From positions 3,534,001-3,598,000 of the forward strand of contig NZ_CP043661.1 in assembly GCF_014217565.1 (NCBI RefSeq): DNA of 64,000 bases, written 5' to 3'. Below the pieces are notes generated by a model, which had not been told where the DNA came from, did no database searches, and saw nothing but the letters and a program-made list of their open reading frames with translations. Of the stretch, positions 27,644 through 35,354 are shown one piece after another. This DNA comes from Kribbella qitaiheensis (GTDB lineage Bacteria > Actinomycetota > Actinomycetes > Propionibacteriales > Kribbellaceae). Both the position numbers and the translations under genes were made by a program. Numbering within the stretch: the stretch's first letter is position 1; each line of letters starts with the position of its first letter.

Positions 27644-27745
27644 TGTCCCGAGCGACAGGTAATGGCCGTCATTTCGGACCGCGTCGACCGCCGGGCACGC
27701 TCAGCACCCCCGGCCGGTCGCGACTATTACCTGTCCGTCGGGACA
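27644..27745. repeat. 102-bp inverted-repeat element (MITE-like)
   Basis: The left end TGTCCCGAGCGACAGGTAAT (27644-27663) and the right end ATTACCTGTCCGTCGGGACA (27726-27745) are inverted repeats matching at 18 of 20 positions. Further partial complementarity continues inwards (GTCGACCGCCGGG against CCCCGGCCGGTCGCG). The interior has no gene. TGTCCC ends recall insertion-sequence termini, so it may be a deletion derivative of an IS, but I see no clear target duplication. Confidence 0.6.
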
Positions 27746-27871
27746 CGATCGCCCGACCTGGCGTACGCCTGACAGAGCGGCGCAGTACGCCGAGGTCACC
27801 GGGGTGGTGGTCCGGGGCCCGACCCGCTTGGATGCGAGCGAAGGCCTACCTGACTCACTTAGGGTCGGGGT

Positions 27872-29080
27872 ATGTCGGAGCCGGTGCTTGAGATTCCGTT
27901 CAGCGATGCGTTTCAGTTCGATCCTTCGCCGACGTTCGCCGCGCTGCGGGAGAACCGGCCGGTGGCGCGGGTGCGGACGTTGGCCGGGGCCGAGGTCTGG
28001 TTGGTGACCCGGTACGACGACGTGCGGATGGTGCTCGCGGATCCGCGGTTCTCGCGGGCCGCGGTGGTCAAGCAGGGGGCCCCTCGGGTCGCGTTGGCCA
28101 AGCCGATGCCGAACAGCCTGACCACGACGGATCCGCCCGGGCACACCCGGCTGCGCAAGCTGGTGTCGTCGACCTTCGCGCATCGGCGGATCGAGCGCAC
28201 CCGGCCGTGGGTGGCCGAGTTGTCGGCCAAGCTCGCCGACGACGTCGCGGCGGCCGGGGACGGTGCGGACATCCGCGAACTGGTCGCGCTGCCGTTGCCG
28301 ATCCAGGTGATCTGTCAGCTGCTCGGGGTCCCGTACGAGGATCGCAACCAGTTCCGCGAGTGGACCGAACTCGGCTACAGCATGCGGATGGCCGAGAAGG
28401 ATCTGGTCGAGCAGGCGATGACCGACCTCACGGCGTACATCGAGGAACTCGTCGACCGGAAGCTGGCGAACAGCGACCAGCCGGCCGAGGACCTCCTCGA
28501 CGAACTGGTCCGCGCCCGCGAGGAAGGCGACCGGCTCAGCCAGGAGGAGCTGATCTCGTTCGGCGTCAACCTGCTGGTGGCCGGCCACGAGACGTCCGCG
28601 AACCAGATCTCCAGCGTCATCGCGACACTGCTGCGCTGGCCGGACAACTGGGCCCGGCTGGTCGCCGACCACTCGCTGGTGGACTCCGCGATCGAGGAAC
28701 TGCTGCGCTTCAACCGGTTCAGCGAGGTCGGGCAGTTGCGGGTCGCGATCGAGGACGTCGAACTGCACGGCGTACAGATCAAAGCCGGCGAAGGCGTGAT
28801 GGCTGCCCTGAACTCGGCCAACCGGGATCCACGCCAGTACGACGATCCGGACGAGCTTCGCCTGGACCGCAAGGACAACAAGCACCTCTCGTTCGGCTTC
28901 GGTCCGCACTTCTGCCTCGGCGCCCAACTGGCCCGCATCGAACTCCAGGAGTCGTTGCTGGCTCTGCTCCGCCGCTTCCCCGACCTCTCGTTGGCCAAGC
29001 CCGCCGAATCCCTCAAATGGCGCCAGGTCCTGGTCAGCGGCCTGGCCGAACTCCCGGTGAACCTCGGCCGTACTGCGTGA
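27872..29080 (+). CDS. Cytochrome P450
   Basis: 402 residues, the normal size for a soluble bacterial class I P450. The I-helix oxygen motif is LLVAGHETSANQ, the K-helix E-x-x-R is EELLRF, and the heme loop is FGFGPHFCLGAQLAR with ligand Cys348. It would hydroxylate a small molecule with electrons from a ferredoxin; no ferredoxin gene is adjacent and the substrate is unknown. It converges with the methionine aminopeptidase gene with 6 bp between. Confidence 0.95.
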   Translation: MSEPVLEIPFSDAFQFDPSPTFAALRENRPVARVRTLAGAEVWLVTRYDDVRMVLADPRFSRAAVVKQGAPRVALAKPMPNSLTTTDPPGHTRLRKLVSSTFAHRRIERTRPWVAELSAKLADDVAAAGDGADIRELVALPLPIQVICQLLGVPYEDRNQFREWTELGYSMRMAEKDLVEQAMTDLTAYIEELVDRKLANSDQPAEDLLDELVRAREEGDRLSQEELISFGVNLLVAGHETSANQISSVIATLLRWPDNWARLVADHSLVDSAIEELLRFNRFSEVGQLRVAIEDVELHGVQIKAGEGVMAALNSANRDPRQYDDPDELRLDRKDNKHLSFGFGPHFCLGAQLARIELQESLLALLRRFPDLSLAKPAESLKWRQVLVSGLAELPVNLGRTA

Positions 29081-29086
29081 GCCTGC

Positions 29087-29863
29087 TCAGGTGGTTGTCG
29101 GCAACGTGAGGATCTCGGCTCCGTCGTCGGTGATCGCGATCGTGTGCTCGCTGTGTGCTGTCCGACAACCTGTTGCACTTCGCAGCGTCCACCCGTCGGC
29201 GTCGGTGACGAGCACAGCGGTGTCGACCATCACCCATGGCTCCAGTGCGAGCAGCAGCCCGGGGCGCAGCTTGTAGCCACGACCGGGACGTCCGGTGTTC
29301 GAGATATGCGGGTCCTGGTGCATCGTCGATCCGATGCCATGACCGCCGAACTCGGTGTTGATCTCGTACCCGGCCTCGCTGAGGACGGTGCCGATGGCGT
29401 GGGAGATGTCGCCGATGCGGGCTCCCGGGCCGGCAACGGCTATGCCCGCACTCAAGGCGCGTTCGGTCGCGCTGATCAGCGCGACGCTCTCCGGGGCCTT
29501 CGACTCGCCCACGATGAAGGTGATGGCAGAGTCCGCGGCGATTCCGCCTTGGGAGACGGCGAGGTCGAGTGTCAGCAGGTCGCCGTCGGCCAGCGTGTAG
29601 TCGTGCGGCAGTCCGTGCAGCACGGCGTCGTTGACGGACGTACAGATGTAGTGGCCGAACGGCCCTCGCCCGAAGGACGGCTCGTAGTCGACGTAGCAGG
29701 ACACCGCGCCGGCCCCGACGATCATGGCCTTGACCCACTGGTCGATGTCCAGGAGGTTCGTGCCGACCGCGCTACGGCTCTTCATCGTCTGCAAAATGTC
29801 GGCGACCAGGGCGCCTGCCTCCTTCGCTCGAGGCAGTTCGGTGGAGTTCAGGATCTCGATCAT
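29087..29863 (-). CDS. map: Type I methionine aminopeptidase
   Basis: 258 residues. All five metal ligands can be placed: the two Asp in LLTLDLAVSQGG and IAADSAITF, the His in GGHGIGSTMHQDP, and the two Glu in LLALEPWVMV and AHSEHTIAI. It removes the N-terminal Met from new proteins. The place (isolated, divergent from a small XRE regulator, far from ribosomal protein genes) suggests a second copy rather than the housekeeping map. GAGGAAGG precedes ATG 29863. Confidence 0.93.
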   Translation of the reverse strand: MIEILNSTELPRAKEAGALVADILQTMKSRSAVGTNLLDIDQWVKAMIVGAGAVSCYVDYEPSFGRGPFGHYICTSVNDAVLHGLPHDYTLADGDLLTLDLAVSQGGIAADSAITFIVGESKAPESVALISATERALSAGIAVAGPGARIGDISHAIGTVLSEAGYEINTEFGGHGIGSTMHQDPHISNTGRPGRGYKLRPGLLLALEPWVMVDTAVLVTDADGWTLRSATGCRTAHSEHTIAITDDGAEILTLPTTT

Positions 29864-29891
29864 GCGGCGCCTTCCTCACGCAACCAATAAC

Positions 29892-29919
29892 TATCCCGTC
29901 CATATTATCCCGGTACTAT
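29892..29919. promoter_or_regulatory. Divergent promoter with TATCCCG repeats
   Basis: The 65 bp between map and the XRE gene are AT-rich for this genome. TATCCCG occurs at 29892-29898 and 29906-29912, and TACTAT (29914-29919) can be the -10 of the XRE gene, only 9 bp before its ATG, so that transcript would be nearly leaderless. The repeats are likely sites for the XRE protein. Confidence 0.45.
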
Positions 29920-29928
29920 CATCGGGTC

Positions 29929-30207
29929 ATGGTCAGGTTGCCGCTCACACCCGCGGAGGTCGAGCGTGGACAGCGTCTCGGCGCCCTGTTGCGTCGCGCC
30001 CGGGGTGAGCGCTCGATGCTCCAGACCGCGCTCGACGCACACGTCTCACCGGAGACCCTACGGAAGATCGAGTCGGGCCGGGTAGCGACACCTGCGTTCC
30101 CGACCATCGCGGCGATCGCCGATGTGCTCAACCTTTCCCTGGACACGGTCTGGGCAGAGATCAACCAGCCTGAACCGACCAACACCCGCAGGCGGTTGGC
30201 CTCGTAG
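29929..30207 (+). CDS. Small XRE-family HTH regulator
   Basis: 92 residues, essentially one helix-turn-helix domain: LGALLRRARGERSMLQTALDAHVSPETLRKIESGRVATP, followed by TIAAIADVLNLSLDTVW. No sensor domain. Divergent from map, with shared upstream sequence, so it probably regulates itself and the aminopeptidase gene. The upstream TATCCCG repeats would be its operator. Confidence 0.85.
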   Translation: MVRLPLTPAEVERGQRLGALLRRARGERSMLQTALDAHVSPETLRKIESGRVATPAFPTIAAIADVLNLSLDTVWAEINQPEPTNTRRRLAS

Positions 30208-30245
30208 CGGGTTCGAGGTCTTGGGTAGCTGGGCACTCTGGAGGG

Positions 30246-31253
30246 GTGTCTTCTTCTGTGAACCCCAAGGGCGAGTACAACCGGGACAGCGACTACCTCA
30301 GCACCCGGATCACGAACGACCCCGATGCCGAGTATCCCGTCGAGCCGGGGCGGTACCGGCTGGTGGTGGCGCGGGCTTGTCCATGGGCGAACAGGGCGAT
30401 CATCGTTCGCCGGCTGCTCGGGCTGGAGGACGTGCTGTCGATCGGGTTCTGCGGACCGACACATGATCAGCGCAGCTGGACGTTCGATCTCGACCCGGGC
30501 GGCGTCGACCCGGTGCTGAAGATTCCGCGGTTGCAGGACGCGTACTTCAAGCGCGACCCGAACTACCCGAAGGGCATCACGGTGCCCGCGATGGTCGACG
30601 TACAGAGCGGTGCCGTGGTGACCAACGACTTCGCGCAGCTCACGCTCGATCTGTCGACCGAGTGGACGGCGTACCACCGCGACGGCGCTCCGCAGCTGTA
30701 CCCGGAGCCGTTGCGGGACGAGATCGACGAAGTTGCCAAGCGCATCTACACCGAGGTCAACAACGGCGTGTACCGCGCTGGTTTCGCCGGTTCGCAGGAG
30801 GCGTACGACGCGGCGTACGAGCGACTGTTCACTGCCCTCGACTGGCTGTCCGAAAGGCTTGGCGACCAGCGGTACCTCGTGGGCGACACCATCACCGAGG
30901 CCGACGTGCGGCTGTTCACCACGCTGGCGCGGTTCGACGCGGTGTACCACGGTCACTTCAAGTGCAACCGCAACAAGCTCACCGAGCTGCCGGTGTTGTG
31001 GGCGTATGCGCGCGACCTGTTCCAGACCCCGGGGTTCGGCGACACGGTCGACTTCGTCCAGATCAAGCAGCACTACTACCTGGTGCACACCGACATCAAC
31101 CCGACCCAGATCATCCCCGACGGCCCCGACCTGTCGACCTGGCTCACTCCGCACGGCCGCGAAGCCCTCGGCGGCAGGCCGTTCGGAGACGGCACGCCGC
31201 CCGAGCCGACCCGCGACAGCGAGCGGGTCGCCACCGGCCACGGCGCCGGCTGA
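30246..31253 (+). CDS. Glutathionyl-hydroquinone reductase-type GST (likely mycothiol-linked)
   Basis: 335 residues, Xi-class glutathione transferase fold. The catalytic Cys45 is in the family motif ACPWANR, followed by the thioredoxin-like domain (to about 150) and a helical domain (YLVGDTITEADVRLFTTLARFDAVY). Such enzymes remove a thiol adduct from hydroquinones. Actinomycetes use mycothiol instead of glutathione, so the real thiol is probably mycothiol; that is inference. Start GTG 30246. Confidence 0.92.
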   Translation: MSSSVNPKGEYNRDSDYLSTRITNDPDAEYPVEPGRYRLVVARACPWANRAIIVRRLLGLEDVLSIGFCGPTHDQRSWTFDLDPGGVDPVLKIPRLQDAYFKRDPNYPKGITVPAMVDVQSGAVVTNDFAQLTLDLSTEWTAYHRDGAPQLYPEPLRDEIDEVAKRIYTEVNNGVYRAGFAGSQEAYDAAYERLFTALDWLSERLGDQRYLVGDTITEADVRLFTTLARFDAVYHGHFKCNRNKLTELPVLWAYARDLFQTPGFGDTVDFVQIKQHYYLVHTDINPTQIIPDGPDLSTWLTPHGREALGGRPFGDGTPPEPTRDSERVATGHGAG

Positions 31254-31339
31254 CCTCACCCACGCGGCGTATCGTCGCCCTACGGCGACCGGCACGCAGG
31301 AGCCGGGCGGAGTTCAACTCTTCCCAAGAGGGGACTGGC

Positions 31340-32164
31340 ATGTCTGGTTTCGAGCTCTACGAGAAGTTCATGGCCTTGCACACCCGCGACGGTGGCCTCG
31401 TGATGCCGAATGCCTGGGACGGGCTGTCCGCGCTGATCCTCGCCGATGCGGGCTTCGAAGCGATCGCGACCTCCTCGGCCGCCTTCGCCGCCACCCTCGG
31501 CCGCTTCGACGGACGCCACGCGGTCAGCCGCGAGGAACATCTCGAGCACGCTCAACTACTCGGCCGGCTCACCGCCCTTCCGGTCAACGGCGACTTCGAA
31601 GACGGCTACGGCGAGACCCCCGAGGAGGTCGCCGGGACTGTCGAGGCCGCGATCGCCGCGGGCCTCGCAGGAATCGGCATCGAAGACACCAGCGGCAACC
31701 CCGAGCAGCCCATTCGCGCTTTCGACGACGCCGTACTGCGAATCCGCCACGCCGTCGCCGCCGCGAAGGGCAGGATCGTCATCACCGGCCGAACGGACAA
31801 CTTCTTCCAGGGCAACCCCGACCTTGACGACACCCTCCGCCGCCTGACCGCCTTCGCCGAAGCCGGCGCGGATGTCCTCTACGCCCCCTTCCCACCCGAC
31901 CTGGCCACGGTCCGCGCCATCGTCGCGGCCGTCGCACCAAAGCCGGTCAACGTCGTCATCTCCCCCGCAGACAAGATCCTGACGGTCGCCGAACTCCACC
32001 AGGTAGGCGTAAAGCGCATCAGCCTAGGCATGTCCCTCTACGGCCACACCATGCTGTCGCTGGAACAAGCAGCCAGGTCCCTGTCTTCCGGAGACATCGC
32101 CACAGCCTCCGCCGGCTTGGGCTTTCCCCGCCTCACGGAACTTCTGGGGCAGGCCAAGAGCTGA
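31340..32164 (+). CDS. Isocitrate lyase / PEP mutase family protein
   Basis: 274 residues, TIM barrel of the PEP-mutase group: MPNAWDGLSALILADAGFEAIATSSAAFA, then the Mg-binding NGDFEDGYGE, GIGIEDTSG and VITGRTDNFF. It lacks the Cys-containing KRCGH loop of true isocitrate lyases, so a C-C or P-C lyase on a small oxo-acid is more likely; the substrate is unknown. ATG 31340 has AAGAGGGG upstream; the longer frame reads back through the GST gene. Confidence 0.9.
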   Translation: MSGFELYEKFMALHTRDGGLVMPNAWDGLSALILADAGFEAIATSSAAFAATLGRFDGRHAVSREEHLEHAQLLGRLTALPVNGDFEDGYGETPEEVAGTVEAAIAAGLAGIGIEDTSGNPEQPIRAFDDAVLRIRHAVAAAKGRIVITGRTDNFFQGNPDLDDTLRRLTAFAEAGADVLYAPFPPDLATVRAIVAAVAPKPVNVVISPADKILTVAELHQVGVKRISLGMSLYGHTMLSLEQAARSLSSGDIATASAGLGFPRLTELLGQAKS

Positions 32165-32235
32165 CACAGCCGTACCCGGCGCGGGTGGTCGAGCGGGCGA
32201 CGGAGGAGCCGCTAAGCGGGGCGTCGTACGAAAGC

Positions 32236-32270
32236 AAACAGCCGGCCAGAAGAAATCTGGCCGGCTGTTT
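32236..32270. terminator. Bidirectional terminator
   Basis: A 15-bp perfect stem (AAACAGCCGGCCAGA / TCTGGCCGGCTGTTT) with the 5-nt loop AGAAA between convergent genes. T-rich on one side and A-rich on the other. Confidence 0.9.
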
Positions 32271-32278
32271 GGTGGGGC

Positions 32279-33916
32279 TCAGTTCTGGTTGGCGGTTGCC
32301 AGGTTGTTCTCGGCGTCGTACTGCACGATGAACGCGGCAGCGTCGTCGTTGCTGGAGGCAATCGCCGAGGCGAGCACCTCCGGGGTGCGCGGGCGGTCGG
32401 ACGGCCAGTCGCCGAGCAGCGCCCAGGCACGCTGGCGCTTCTTGTCGAGATCGCCACCACCCCGCGACGACGAGGCCTTCGGCTTCGGCGCGGGACGGCT
32501 GTTGGACGGCGTCGTGCGGGATGTGACCTCGCGCGCGATCACGGTCGGCTCCTCGGCCCGGACGGGCTCGGAACCACCCGGTACGACGGGCTCCGGCGTC
32601 GCCGCGACCACCGGCTCCTCGAGCGTCGGCACCGGCGCGGCCGACTGCGGAACGCTGTTGCGCACGGTCTTCGCCTTCCGGGTCGCGGCCGGCTTCGGCA
32701 GCGGCGGCTTCACGACCGGCTTCGGCGTCGCCTGGACGACGTGCTCCTGCTCGGCGACCGGCTGGGCCATCGGCTGTGCGACCGGCAGGTCCGCCCGCGG
32801 CACCCTCGGTGCGACCGGCTCTGGCACGACAGGTGCGACCGGCTGCACGTACTGCGGGGCGGCCCCCTCCTCGACGACCTCGGCCTCGTCCGCATCTTCC
32901 GTACTACGGTCGTAAGGGAGGTACTCGACCGCCATCAGCTCGCCGGTCATCGCCTCCTCCCACTGCTCGTCATTGCGCAGCGGCACTCCGGCGGCGGGCC
33001 GAAGCTGCTCAACCGGAACCTGCTGAGCGGGCAACTGTTGCACCGGCGGCGTCGTGCCTTCGACGACCCAGACGGCCGCGCGCAGGTCGGTCCGCTCGTC
33101 CTTCTGCGGTTGCGGCTCCGGCTCCGGCGGGGGCGGCGAGATCGCGAGGGTCAGCTTGTTCGTGACGACCTCGTAGTTGATCCGCTCCTCCAGCATCCCG
33201 GCCAGCCGGTCCGCGTCGTACGTCGTCTCGGCGATCTTCGCCAGCCGCTCGTCCTGGTGCTCGGACCGGATGTACTCGGCAACGGTGCCGGCGATCGCGT
33301 CGCGACGCGCGTTGTTGCGGATCTGGTGCCGCGCGGCGCGCAGGCTCTCGTACAACCCGTACCCGTGCTCGAGCGCGATCGACCGCGCGAGCCAGGTGAC
33401 CTTCGGCTCGCGGGCCCACTGGACCACGCCGTACACGGGTCCGGTGGTCGCCATCTGGCCGGCCTTGCGCAACGCGTCGCGGCGGCGGGCCGAGCTGTGG
33501 ATCAGCCAGAGGACATAGGCGAACGCGGACAGACCACCGAAGCCGAAGGCGAGGAACCGCTCCTCCGGCCGCCAGTGGCCTACCACGTTGAAAACGAGCG
33601 CGACGATCGCCGCGAACAGCGACATCGCGCGGTAGGCGTAGGCCTGCTCGCCCTTACGGCGGCGAAGATCGGCGAGCGCCGCGGTCGCGACACCACCGAG
33701 CTCGATGACGGCGACCGCGGGCGTGACGAGGGCGATCTTCAGGAATGGCGAGAATCCCTCGTCCGGCCACGGGATGTGCGTGACGCCGGCCCAGACCTGA
33801 CCGACGAGGGCCGCTGTGGCGGCGGTGGCGTAGAAAGCGTAGGCAACTTTGTCAGCACCGGTGAGAGGTACGTTGGCGAGCTCGCCAGTACTGGTGCTGG
33901 TGGTGTTCTCCTGCAA
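32279..33916 (-). CDS. Membrane protein with long Pro-rich tail, unknown function
   Basis: 545 residues. Four hydrophobic segments in residues 20-145 (e.g. ALVTPAVAVIELGGVATAALA, MSLFAAIVALVFNVVGHW, FGGLSAFAYVLWLIHSSA), then a charged helical region (150-260), a Pro/Val/Glu-rich linker (260-480) and a short conserved-looking C-terminus (KKRQRAWALLGDWPSDRPRTPEVLASAIASS) that could be a helix-turn-helix-like element. The membrane part resembles DUF2637/SpdB-like proteins of actinomycete plasmids, but only weakly. Start TTG 33916 is supported by AGGAG 8 bases upstream. Confidence 0.7.
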   Translation of the reverse strand: MQENTTSTSTGELANVPLTGADKVAYAFYATAATAALVGQVWAGVTHIPWPDEGFSPFLKIALVTPAVAVIELGGVATAALADLRRRKGEQAYAYRAMSLFAAIVALVFNVVGHWRPEERFLAFGFGGLSAFAYVLWLIHSSARRRDALRKAGQMATTGPVYGVVQWAREPKVTWLARSIALEHGYGLYESLRAARHQIRNNARRDAIAGTVAEYIRSEHQDERLAKIAETTYDADRLAGMLEERINYEVVTNKLTLAISPPPPEPEPQPQKDERTDLRAAVWVVEGTTPPVQQLPAQQVPVEQLRPAAGVPLRNDEQWEEAMTGELMAVEYLPYDRSTEDADEAEVVEEGAAPQYVQPVAPVVPEPVAPRVPRADLPVAQPMAQPVAEQEHVVQATPKPVVKPPLPKPAATRKAKTVRNSVPQSAAPVPTLEEPVVAATPEPVVPGGSEPVRAEEPTVIAREVTSRTTPSNSRPAPKPKASSSRGGGDLDKKRQRAWALLGDWPSDRPRTPEVLASAIASSNDDAAAFIVQYDAENNLATANQN

Positions 33917-34150
33917 GACGTGGTCTCCTGACCGGTTTGGGCTCTCCGGCAGTTCGTCGGCGATGGTAGTGCGGCCTCCCCAGGTGGCTGGACGAGGCTA
34001 CCGGTTCGGGGGCCGTCCCGGGGAGTCGATCCCGGAATCGATCTGCTACTGCTACCCGAACTTCCCCAACGAACGTCTGCTTCACACTTCCAACGGAGCC
34101 ACCCCCTCGACCATCACGGAGGAAAACCCGCGCATCCTCCGAGCCCTCGC

Positions 34151-34176
34151 AGTACGGAACAGCCCTGCTCCGTACT
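34151..34176 (-). terminator. Hairpin at the end of the Gfo/Idh gene
   Basis: AGTACGGA (34151-34158) pairs with TCCGTACT (34169-34176); with the inner CAG/CTG the stem reaches 11 bp with one mismatch. It begins right at the stop codon of the last gene of the first sugar ABC operon. The 234 bp between here and 33917 show no gene. Confidence 0.55.
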
Positions 34177-35332
34177 ACGAGGTCGCCCAGGGCGCCCCGA
34201 GTTCGGTGAACAAGGCAAGCTCCTCGCCCGCACGCGTGACCCACTTCTCGACCTCGGCCACGATCGGGCGGCGCTCCAAGCCCTCGCCCTCCCAGCGGAC
34301 CAGCGAAGCAGGAATCTCGGCAGGCGGCGCCGAGACCCGCACCGCCTCGACGACCCGGGTGAATGCGCCCGTCTCTGCAAACGGTGCCAGCAACGGCACA
34401 GCAGGGTCGGCCCGATGGTCGATCAGATTCTCCAGCAGATCGTCCCGCCCGTACTGCGTCTCCGTCGTCTGCCCGTCGACCGTCAACTCCAGCCGATCCT
34501 TCGTGTACCGCAGGACCGCACGTCCGGCCGACCCATGCACGATCACCACCGGCTCGTCATCGTGCACCTCGGCACACAACGTCAGCGCCGTCACCACCGT
34601 CGTACCGCGACTGGTGAGCACCCGTACGACGGAAGTGTCGTCGGCCTCGATCGCATTGGCCCGGAACAGCTCGGTCTCGACAGACCTCACCTGGTCGGCG
34701 CACCCCGAGCCGTCGATCATCAGCGCAGCCGCCGTCCCATGAGCGAAGGGATTCGTCACGGCGCCACCGACCACATCGACCCCGTCGAGCGTGCGGATAC
34801 CCGCCCACCGCGATCGTTGCCAGTACTGCGCGGTGCGCACCCACGTGCCGACCACCCCGATCCCCCGCAGCTCGCCCAGCCGCCCGTCCGCCACCATCGC
34901 TGCCAACGCCTGGGCGGCATGGGAGCCGGCCGTCTGGAACCCGACCTGGCAGCTGCGCCCGGTCTCTTCGATCACCGACAACAGGTGCTCGAACTCCGCC
35001 AGCGAGGCGGCCGGAGGTTTCTCCAGCAGTACATCCGACCCTGCCCGCAGGGCCAGCTCCGCCAGCGGGATGTGGGTCTGGATCGGCGTCCCGATGATCA
35101 CCACGTCGACCTCGACGGCATCGAGCAGCTCGCGCAGCTCGGAGTACACGGCGACGTCCGGCGGCAACTCCTCGCCAGGCGGTCGCGGATCCGCGACGGC
35201 CACCAGACGGACCCGCCCTTCGGCCGCCAGCCGGGTCACGTTCCGCAGATGCACGGCCCCGAAGCCGTGCACTCCGGCCAGCCCCACGGTGACCGGCCGG
35301 AACCCCGCCCCGGCGTCCCGGCCGGTCACCAC
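34175..35332 (-). CDS. Gfo/Idh/MocA-family oxidoreductase
   Basis: 385 residues. The N-terminal Rossmann domain begins VTVGLAGVHGFGAVHLRNV (the usual G-x-G-x-x-G is GVHGFGA here), with the conserved catalytic-site Lys in VLLEKPPAASLAEF. The C-terminal domain is the beta-sheet substrate domain (about 140-350). NAD(P)-dependent dehydrogenation of a sugar or cyclitol is the usual activity. It is 22 bp after the binding-protein gene and so belongs to the first sugar-uptake operon, probably handling the imported sugar. Confidence 0.88.
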   Translation of the reverse strand: MVTGRDAGAGFRPVTVGLAGVHGFGAVHLRNVTRLAAEGRVRLVAVADPRPPGEELPPDVAVYSELRELLDAVEVDVVIIGTPIQTHIPLAELALRAGSDVLLEKPPAASLAEFEHLLSVIEETGRSCQVGFQTAGSHAAQALAAMVADGRLGELRGIGVVGTWVRTAQYWQRSRWAGIRTLDGVDVVGGAVTNPFAHGTAAALMIDGSGCADQVRSVETELFRANAIEADDTSVVRVLTSRGTTVVTALTLCAEVHDDEPVVIVHGSAGRAVLRYTKDRLELTVDGQTTETQYGRDDLLENLIDHRADPAVPLLAPFAETGAFTRVVEAVRVSAPPAEIPASLVRWEGEGLERRPIVAEVEKWVTRAGEELALFTELGAPWATS

Positions 35333-35354
35333 GAATCAGTTGCTGATAGCAACG

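Noticed and set aside
27644..27745. A rho-independent terminator
   Set aside because: The 62-bp loop is too large and a perfect 16-bp terminator stem already lies directly before it; a mobile-element remnant or regulatory structure explains it better.
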